The notes beneath the pieces were generated by a model. It had not been told where the DNA came from, did not search any database, and saw nothing but the letters and a program-made list of their open reading frames with translations. From assembly GCA_946480515.1 (NCBI GenBank), contig CAMLKX010000060.1:1-9564 (forward strand): a stretch of DNA of 9,564 nt. The letters are read 5' to 3'. The position numbers and the translations under genes were made by a program. Positions within the stretch are counted from its first letter, which is position 1; each line of letters begins with the position of its first letter. Source of the DNA: an uncultured Sphingomonadaceae bacterium (GTDB lineage: Bacteria > Pseudomonadota > Alphaproteobacteria > Sphingomonadales > Sphingomonadaceae). Shown one piece after another: positions 5,065 through 9,564 of the stretch.

Positions 5065-5903
5065 GGTTCCGACCCTTGTGTCATCGCGAGGAGCGTAGCG
5101 ACGTGGCGATCCATCGGCGCTTGCTGGATTGCTTCGCTGCGCTCGCAATGACGGCTGGTCTCCTTCTCGCCAGCCCCGTGTTGGCCCAGTCCTTTCCGCA
5201 ACTCACCGGGCGCGTGGTCGATCAGGCCGACCTGCTGCGGCCCGAGCAGGAGGTCGATCTTACCTCCAAGCTTGCCGCGCTTGAGGCACAGAGCGGACGC
5301 CAGTTCGTCGTTGCCACGGTGAACAGCCTCGAAGGGCGCGCGATCGAGGAGTATGGCTATCGGCTGGGCCGCCACTGGGGCATCGGCAGCAAGGAGCGCG
5401 ACGACGGAGTGATCCTGCTCGTCGCACCTAACGAGAAGAAGGTTCGGATCGAGACCGGCTATGGGGCGCGCGTCTTCCTGACCGACGCCGTATCGAGCGT
5501 GATCATCCGCAATTCGATCCTGCCCAAGTTTCGGGCCGGCGACATGGCCGGCGGGGTGATGGCGGGTGCGCAGCAGATCATCACCATGATGAGCCTTCCG
5601 CCGGAAGAGGCGCGACGTCGCGCAGCGGAGATTGGGCAGCAATCCAGCCAGCGCCAGGAGGCACCCGGCCTAGTTCCAGTGCTGTTCTGGATGATCCTGT
5701 TTTTCGTGGTCGTCAGTTCGCTGGCGCGGCGGTCGAAGGGCCGTCGTTACCGCCGCGGCTGGGGCGGTCCGATCATTTTGTGGGGTTCTGGTTGGGGCGG
5801 CGGCGGGTCGTCGGGCTGGAGCGGCGGCGGCGGCGGGTTCGGCGGTGGCTTCTCCGGCGGCGGTGGATCGTTCGGCGGTGGTGGGGCTTCGGGAAGCTGG
5901 TGA
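5061..5903 (+). CDS. TPM-domain (YgcG-like) membrane protein with repeat-derived N-terminus and Gly-rich tail
   Basis: From GTG 5061 the product has 280 residues: an odd N-terminus, a hydrophobic signal-like segment (21-42, LLDCFAALAMTAGLLLASPVLA, likely cleaved before Q43), a TPM domain (about 50-178, with LTGRVVDQADLL, GRQFVVATV, DDGVILLVAPNEKKVRIETGYG), a transmembrane helix (about 204-221), a basic segment and a tail of Gly, Ser, Phe and Trp (249-280, ending FGGGGASGSW). This layout is usual for YgcG-like proteins, whose TPM domain is exposed outside the cytoplasm; their activity is uncertain (some TPM proteins were reported as phosphatases). Residues 7-31 are encoded by a dispersed palindromic repeat. 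Start choice is uncertain: GTG 5061 overlaps the lemA stop but has no clear ribosome binding site; TTG 5121 would keep a shorter signal peptide; ATG 5148 would leave only 12 residues before cleavage. Confidence 0.85.
   Translation: MRFRPLCHREERSDVAIHRRLLDCFAALAMTAGLLLASPVLAQSFPQLTGRVVDQADLLRPEQEVDLTSKLAALEAQSGRQFVVATVNSLEGRAIEEYGYRLGRHWGIGSKERDDGVILLVAPNEKKVRIETGYGARVFLTDAVSSVIIRNSILPKFRAGDMAGGVMAGAQQIITMMSLPPEEARRRAAEIGQQSSQRQEAPGLVPVLFWMILFFVVVSSLARRSKGRRYRRGWGGPIILWGSGWGGGGSSGWSGGGGGFGGGFSGGGGSFGGGGASGSW
5080..5152. repeat. Dispersed imperfect palindromic repeat at the lemA/TPM junction
   Basis: GTCATCGCGAG (5080-5090) faces CTCGCAATGAC (5142-5152) with one mismatch, AGCGTAGCGA (5092-5101) faces TCGCTGCGCT, and GCGATCCA (5106-5113) faces TGGATTGC (5125-5132). 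Together they make a 73-base imperfect hairpin. I recognise this sequence type from many proteobacterial genomes, where translated copies read like CHCEERSDEAIQ; I do not know an agreed name. Only one copy is in the window. It lies within the first codons of the TPM gene, 16 bases after the lemA stop. Confidence 0.75.
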
Positions 5904-6589
5904 TGAGCAGGAACGCACAACGCCTGAGCGCCGAAGATCATGCGCGCGTCAGTGCCGCAATCGCGGCTGCCGAGCAGCAGAGCGACGGTGAGATCATTGC
6001 CGCCGTGTCACCGCTATCCGACGCTTACCACGACGTGGCGCTGCACTGGTCGGTCCTGGCGATCATCGCGGTGCTGGCATGGGCCGCGGCCTGGCCAGGC
6101 GCGCTTGAGTGGTGGTTCGGACGGCTTTCCGGCGGCTGGAGTTCGGAGCCGATCCTGCGCGAACTCCTGACGTTCCTGATGATCCTGGCGGTGCTCAAGT
6201 TCACCGTCGTTCTGCTCATCTTGCGATGGATGCCACTGCGCCTGGCCTTGACTCCCGGCGGCACCAAGCAGCGGCGGGTGCGGAGGCGCGCGGTGGCGTT
6301 GTTCAAGGCGGGAGGGGAGCGCCGCACGGTCGGTCGGACGGGTGTGCTGGTCTATCTGTCGATGGGCGAGCACCGCGCCGAGATCATCGCCGACGAGGCG
6401 ATCCTCAAGGTCACCGACGAGACGACCTGGGGCGAAGCGATGAAGGCGCTGACCGATCAGGTCAAAGCGGGGCGCGTGGCCGACGGGATGGTCGCGGCAA
6501 TCGAGCAGATTGGGGCGGTGCTGGCGGAGAAATTCCCGAAGAGTGCCGCAGACACCAACGAAATCCCGGACAAGCTCATCGAACTATGA
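5903..6589 (+). CDS. TPM-domain membrane protein, second copy with the domain split by two membrane helices
   Basis: The 228-residue product starts at ATG 5903, whose A is the last base of the preceding TGA (TGATG); GGGAAG lies upstream at a suitable distance. The protein begins with LSAEDHARVSAAIAAAEQQSDGEIIAAVSP (8-37), the first helix and strand of a TPM domain, then two membrane helices (about 48-66 and 86-108), a basic linker (KQRRVRRRA), and the rest of the TPM domain (145-212, RTGVLVYLSMGEHRAEIIADEAI then the AMKALTDQVKAGRVADGMVAAIEQIG helix). There is no signal peptide, so the TPM parts are probably on the cytoplasmic side. Paired TPM genes behind lemA are common. It overlaps the next gene by 4 bases. 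Upstream in-frame codons from 5780 encode only out-of-frame Gly-rich DNA and are not part of the gene. Confidence 0.88.
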   Translation: MSRNAQRLSAEDHARVSAAIAAAEQQSDGEIIAAVSPLSDAYHDVALHWSVLAIIAVLAWAAAWPGALEWWFGRLSGGWSSEPILRELLTFLMILAVLKFTVVLLILRWMPLRLALTPGGTKQRRVRRRAVALFKAGGERRTVGRTGVLVYLSMGEHRAEIIADEAILKVTDETTWGEAMKALTDQVKAGRVADGMVAAIEQIGAVLAEKFPKSAADTNEIPDKLIEL

Positions 6590-7131
6590 GCGGCGCACCG
6601 GTCGAGACCATGTGGGCGGGACAGTTCATCGCCGCCTATCGCAAGGGACAATGGGAATTTGTCGGCCGATCGCGCGGCATCACTGCTGTCGTGGTGCTGG
6701 CCGAGCATGACGGCAAGGTGATCCTGATCGAGCAATATCGCGTTCCCCTCGGCCGCAACTGCATCGAGCTTCCGGCCGGGCTCGTCGGTGACGAAGATCC
6801 CGATGCGACGATTGAACAGACCGCGGTGCGGGAGCTTGAGGAGGAAGCCGGGTTCACCGCAGCGCACATCGAACGTCTTGGGGAGTTTTACGCATCGCCC
6901 GGAATGGTGTCGGAAAGCTTCACATTGGTCCGGGCACATGGCGTCAGCAAGGTCGGCGAGGGCGGCGGCGACGAGCATGAGCAGATCGTCGTGCATCTGG
7001 TCCCGCGCGCGCAGGTCGCGGCATTCGTCGAGGACAAGCGAGCCCAGGGCTGCGGGATCGACGTCAAGATGCTGTTGCTGCTCGGGAGTGCATGGTTGAC
7101 CGGGGATGCGTCGGCACCAGTTGCGCCCTAG
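6586..7131 (+). CDS. NUDIX hydrolase, ADP-ribose pyrophosphatase-like
   Basis: The 181-residue product has the ADP-ribose-pyrophosphatase type of NUDIX domain: FVGRSRGITAVVVLAEHDGKVILIEQYRVPLGRNCIELPAG (25-65), the NUDIX box core RELEEEAGF at 82-90, and YASPGMVSESFTLV (102-115), a loop typical of ADP-ribose/sugar-nucleotide hydrolases. Expected reaction: ADP-ribose to AMP and ribose 5-phosphate. The segment between the PAG and RELEEE has three residues more than in E. coli NudF, as I remember it. ATG 6586 overlaps the stop of the TPM gene (ATGA), so coupling is likely; no strong ribosome binding site is visible. The open frame upstream, back to 6109, is a shadow of the TPM gene. Substrate is inferred from family only; GDP-mannose hydrolysis is an alternative. 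Confidence 0.88.
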   Translation: MSGAPVETMWAGQFIAAYRKGQWEFVGRSRGITAVVVLAEHDGKVILIEQYRVPLGRNCIELPAGLVGDEDPDATIEQTAVRELEEEAGFTAAHIERLGEFYASPGMVSESFTLVRAHGVSKVGEGGGDEHEQIVVHLVPRAQVAAFVEDKRAQGCGIDVKMLLLLGSAWLTGDASAPVAP

Positions 7132-7145
7132 GTCGTTCCAGCCGA

Positions 7146-7997
7146 ATGCCCCGGCTCGCTCATCTCTCCGATCTGCACTTCGGTGCGCACGACCCGCGAC
7201 TGGTCGCTGCGGTTGAAGAACAGCTGGCTGCCGACCCGCCCAACCTGGTCGTCATTAGCGGCGATCTGACCCAGCGAGCCCGCACCGAGCAGTTCGAGGA
7301 AGCCTGCAGCTTTCTTGAACGGCTGCGGCATCACGGTCACCAGCTGCTCGCAGTCCCCGGGAATCACGATGTTCCGCTGTATGATGTGATGCGCCGGTTC
7401 CTTTCGCCGCTGACCCGCTATCGCAAGTTCATCGATGAACGCTTGTGCCCGGTCCATGAGTTGCCCGGCGCCCTGGTCCTCGGCATCAACACCGCTCGCT
7501 CGCTCACCTTTAAGGATGGGCGCATCAACCAGGACCAGATGCGCCTCATCCGCGACACCTTCGCGGACGCAGAGCCCGACCTCGTCAAGATACTCGTGAC
7601 TCATCATCCGGTGTTCGCCCTTCCACACGGGGAGGAATCGACTGAACCGGTCGGGCGCCACGAGCAGGCGCTTGCGGCAATTGCCGATGCCGGCGTTCAA
7701 CTGCTGCTCGCCGGCCATCACCATACCGCTTCGCAACATAGCGCACGCGACCTTGTCACCCGTGCCGGTTCGGCCCTGGTGGTGCAGGCTGGAACCGCGA
7801 CTTCGGTGCGGCTTCGCGATGAATCGCAAAGCTTCAATCGCCTCGACATCGCCCCGGGCGAGATCATCGTCACGGTCATGAGCTGGACCGGCGAACGGTT
7901 CATACCCGGGGAAGCCTTGCGCTATCGCTCCGACGGCGAGCATTGGCGCCGCGGAGAACCGGTCGATCCAGCAGCGCAAACCCCTGCTGCTCGCTGA
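7146..7997 (+). CDS. Class III metallophosphoesterase (Icc/CpdA-like)
   Basis: The 283-residue product has all metal-binding motifs of a calcineurin-like phosphoesterase in order: HLSDLHFG (6-13; D9, H11), VISGDLT (37-42; D40), VPGNHD (70-75; N73, H74), LVTHHP (150-155) and LLAGHHHT (187-194). This is the cyclic-nucleotide phosphodiesterase (Icc/CpdA) class, whose members act on cAMP or other phosphodiesters and phosphoanhydrides; the substrate here is unknown. I chose ATG 7146 because the conserved first strand begins right after it. An in-frame ATG at 7092 inside the previous gene has GGGAG close by and cannot be excluded, but the added 18 residues look unlike the family. The gene follows the NUDIX gene by 14 bases and precedes nadC by 9. 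Confidence 0.9.
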   Translation: MPRLAHLSDLHFGAHDPRLVAAVEEQLAADPPNLVVISGDLTQRARTEQFEEACSFLERLRHHGHQLLAVPGNHDVPLYDVMRRFLSPLTRYRKFIDERLCPVHELPGALVLGINTARSLTFKDGRINQDQMRLIRDTFADAEPDLVKILVTHHPVFALPHGEESTEPVGRHEQALAAIADAGVQLLLAGHHHTASQHSARDLVTRAGSALVVQAGTATSVRLRDESQSFNRLDIAPGEIIVTVMSWTGERFIPGEALRYRSDGEHWRRGEPVDPAAQTPAAR

Positions 7998-8006
7998 CAG
8001 CTTGCG

Positions 8007-8894
8007 ATGAACAGGCAAGACGGCCAAGGGTCGCGCGTGAGCAGCGGATTCCAATTGCCCGACTTCGACCTCGACCTTTTCGTCCAAACCGTACTCGCCG
8101 AGGACTTGGGCACGGGTGGCGACGTGACATCCGAAGCGACAATCCCCGCCGGCGCGCGACTGAATGCAACGATGAACTGCCGAGAGCCGATCGTGCTCGC
8201 CGGTGTAGCGATCGGAGAGGTCTTCTTCCGCTCGCTCGATCCTGATGTCGTCATCGAGCGGCTGGCGGAAGATGGACAGCGGCTTGCCTCGGGCAGCGCC
8301 ATCCTGCGCTTGAGCGGCGTCGCCCGCGCGATGCTGACGGCAGAGCGGTCGGCGCTGAACACCATTCAGCACTTGTCGGGGATTGCAACGATGACCCGGC
8401 GCTATGTCGATGCGATCGAAGGAACTGGAGCGATCCTGCTCGACACCCGCAAGACCATCCCCGGCCTGCGCGTCCTCGGCAAATATGCGGCGCGTGTCGG
8501 GGGAGCGCACAACCATCGCATGCGGCTTGATGACGGGCTGCTGATCAAGGATAATCATGTTGCGGTCGCGGGATCGATCGAAGCCGCGGTGAGAGCCGCC
8601 AAGAACTTCCGAACCAGCCTGCCCGTCCAGGTGGAGGTTGACCGGGTCGACCAGATCGCGCCGGCGCTCGCGGCGGGAGCGGATCGCCTGCTCCTCGACA
8701 ATATGCCACCACCGGTGCTTCGCGAAGCGATTGCGCTGGTTGCCGGCCGGGTGCCGACGGAGGCGTCGGGTGGCGTCAACCTCGACACCATCCGCGGGAT
8801 CGCGGAAACCGGGGTGACCTATATCTCGGTCGGCCGGCTGACCCAGTCTGCACCCGCAGTAGATATCGGTCTGGATTTTGCGTTGGAGCGCTAG
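8007..8894 (+). CDS. nadC: Nicotinate-nucleotide diphosphorylase (carboxylating) / quinolinate phosphoribosyltransferase
   Basis: The product makes nicotinate mononucleotide, CO2 and diphosphate from quinolinate and phosphoribosyl diphosphate, a step of de novo NAD synthesis. From ATG 8007 it has 295 residues: N-terminal domain with LAEDLGTGGDVTSEATIP (30-47), then TAERSALNTIQHLSGIAT (111-128), the active-site region LLDTRKTIPGLRVLGKYAARVGGAHNHRMRL (144-174), LIKDNH (179-184), VEVDRVDQ (209-216), LLLDNM (228-233), EASGGVNLDTIRGIAETGVTYISVG (252-276). All landmark residues of the family are present. GTG 8037 is an alternative start: AAGGG sits 6-7 bases before it, while ATG 8007 has no ribosome binding site, and the 10 extra residues are not conserved-looking. 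Last gene of the lemA run; nadA and nadB are not in the window. Confidence 0.95.
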   Translation: MNRQDGQGSRVSSGFQLPDFDLDLFVQTVLAEDLGTGGDVTSEATIPAGARLNATMNCREPIVLAGVAIGEVFFRSLDPDVVIERLAEDGQRLASGSAILRLSGVARAMLTAERSALNTIQHLSGIATMTRRYVDAIEGTGAILLDTRKTIPGLRVLGKYAARVGGAHNHRMRLDDGLLIKDNHVAVAGSIEAAVRAAKNFRTSLPVQVEVDRVDQIAPALAAGADRLLLDNMPPPVLREAIALVAGRVPTEASGGVNLDTIRGIAETGVTYISVGRLTQSAPAVDIGLDFALER

Positions 8895-8940
8895 CAAGCC
8901 ACAAGGGGTTTGCCCATCCGCGGGAGCGGGATGAAGCCAA

Positions 8941-8969
8941 TGGTCAAACTTCTAGCGCGCTCCTATATG
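8941..8969 (+). promoter_or_regulatory. Putative sigma-70-type promoter of the nitronate-monooxygenase-like gene
   Basis: TGGTCA (8941-8946) and TATATG (8964-8969) are 17 bases apart, each matching the consensus at 4 of 6 positions. Transcription would start near 8976, about 19 bases before the GTG start at 8995. It lies in the 100-base gap after nadC, the only gap of this size on the right side of the window. Confidence 0.4.
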
Positions 8970-8994
8970 GGCGCGAAGTCTGAGGAGTGAAGCG

Positions 8995-9564
8995 GTGTTC
9001 AAAGGGCTCCAGCCCATCATCTATGGCGGCCGCGAAGTGTGGCCGCTTGTCGAGGGCGGGAAGGGCGTCAGCGCAACCAATCACGCCAGCTCTGGCGCGT
9101 GGGCCGCCGCCGGGGGCATCGGTACCGTCAGTGCCGTCAATGCCGACAGCTATGATCCAGAAGGGCGGATCATCCCGCAGATTTATCGCGGAATGACCCG
9201 GCGGGAGCGGCACGACGAGTTGATCCGCTACGCCATCGACGGTGCGGTCGCCCAGGTTCAGAAGGCCTATGACATTGCGTCCGGCAAGGGCGCGATCAAC
9301 ATCAACGTGCTGTGGGAAATGGGCGGTGCGCAGAGCGTCCTGCACGGCGTGCTCGAACGCACCAAGGGGCTCGTCACGGGCGTCACCTGCGGCGCGGGGA
9401 TGCCTTACAAGCTGAGCGAGATCGCGGCCTCCTACGGCGTGAACTATCTGCCGATCATCTCGTCCGGGCGTGCGTTCCGCGCGCTGTGGAAGCGGGCCTA
9501 CTCGAAGGCGGCGGAATGGCTGGCTGCGGTGGTCTATGAGGACCCGTGGCTGGCGGGTGGGCAC
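8995..9564 (+). CDS. Nitronate monooxygenase-like flavin oxidoreductase (N-terminal part, runs off the window)
   Basis: The frame is open from GTG 8995 to the window edge (190 codons, no stop). GAGGAG (8982-8987) precedes the GTG by 7 bases. The sequence begins MFKGLQPIIYGGREVWPLVEGG and contains GVSATNHASSGAWAAAGGIGTVSAVN (24-49), NINVLWEMGGAQSVLHGVLE (102-121), VTGVTCGAGMPYKLSEIA and YLPIISSGRAF, then the end of the visible part at EDPWLAGGH. These are marks of the FMN-dependent 2-nitropropane dioxygenase/nitronate monooxygenase TIM-barrel family, which oxidises alkyl nitronates or acts as an NAD(P)H-dependent flavin oxidoreductase. The physiological substrate is unknown. The opposite strand also shows a long open frame here, which is a GC-rich shadow. 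Confidence 0.85.
   Translation, partial: MFKGLQPIIYGGREVWPLVEGGKGVSATNHASSGAWAAAGGIGTVSAVNADSYDPEGRIIPQIYRGMTRRERHDELIRYAIDGAVAQVQKAYDIASGKGAININVLWEMGGAQSVLHGVLERTKGLVTGVTCGAGMPYKLSEIAASYGVNYLPIISSGRAFRALWKRAYSKAAEWLAAVVYEDPWLAGGH

Noticed and set aside
4402..5148. Open frame on the - strand of 248 codons over lemA
   Set aside because: It is antisense to lemA, and its first residues are only the translation of the palindromic repeat.
5809..5900. GGC-rich repetitive stretch as a DNA repeat array
   Set aside because: It is the coding sequence for the Gly/Ser/Phe tail that is normal in YgcG-like TPM proteins, not a separate element.
7128..8897. Very long open frame on the - strand (589 codons)
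   Set aside because: It lies fully antisense to the metallophosphoesterase and nadC genes, both of which show complete family motifs. Long antisense frames are common in GC-rich DNA and its product shows no recognisable domain.
8915..8933. Hairpin CATCCGC / GCGGGATG after nadC as a terminator
   Set aside because: The short stem needs a bulge and is not followed by a T run, so it does not support an intrinsic terminator.
8944..9564. Open frame on the - strand reaching the window edge (206 codons)
   Set aside because: It is antisense to the nitronate-monooxygenase-like gene, which has a strong ribosome binding site and clear family motifs.

Overview
The window looks like a chromosomal segment of a GC-rich alphaproteobacterium, most likely a sphingomonad. 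Three things point there: a circularly permuted two-piece tmRNA gene with the tag ANDNEALAIAA, a consensus promoter of the alphaproteobacterial general stress sigma factor EcfG (GGAAC-N16-CGTT), and the style of the encoded proteins. The order is inferred from the sequence only; no database search was run. I see no mobile element, CRISPR array, tRNA or rRNA.

Left part (1-2259, + strand): the 3' end of a trans-sulfuration-type PLP enzyme, a Cds1-like PLP-dependent cysteine desulfhydrase/synthase homologue, and leuB (3-isopropylmalate dehydrogenase). The three genes overlap by 4-14 bases and are probably co-transcribed, so this is a sulfur/branched-chain amino acid run. leuB meets a convergent NUDIX hydrolase gene (2256-3023, - strand) with a 4-base overlap of the stop codons.

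Middle part (3024-4467): a strong intrinsic terminator (- strand), a small acidic lipoprotein gene with an EcfG-type promoter, then back to back with it a sigma-70-type promoter driving the permuted ssrA gene (acceptor piece first, coding piece second). mscL follows on the - strand, convergent with ssrA.

Right part (4468-8894, + strand): lemA, two TPM-domain membrane proteins, an ADP-ribose-pyrophosphatase-like NUDIX hydrolase, a class III (Icc/CpdA-like) metallophosphoesterase and nadC. They are joined by overlaps or gaps of 14 bases or less, so they probably form one transcription unit with an envelope half (lemA-TPM-TPM) and a nucleotide/NAD half (NUDIX-phosphoesterase-nadC). A dispersed palindromic repeat sits at the lemA/TPM junction and appears to encode the N-terminus and part of the signal peptide of the first TPM protein. 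The window ends inside a nitronate-monooxygenase-like flavoprotein gene that starts with GTG and has its own putative promoter.

I do not see a wholly new system. The most interesting items are the repeat-derived signal peptide, the stress promoter in front of the lipoprotein, and the twin identical-loop hairpins in the tmRNA coding piece.
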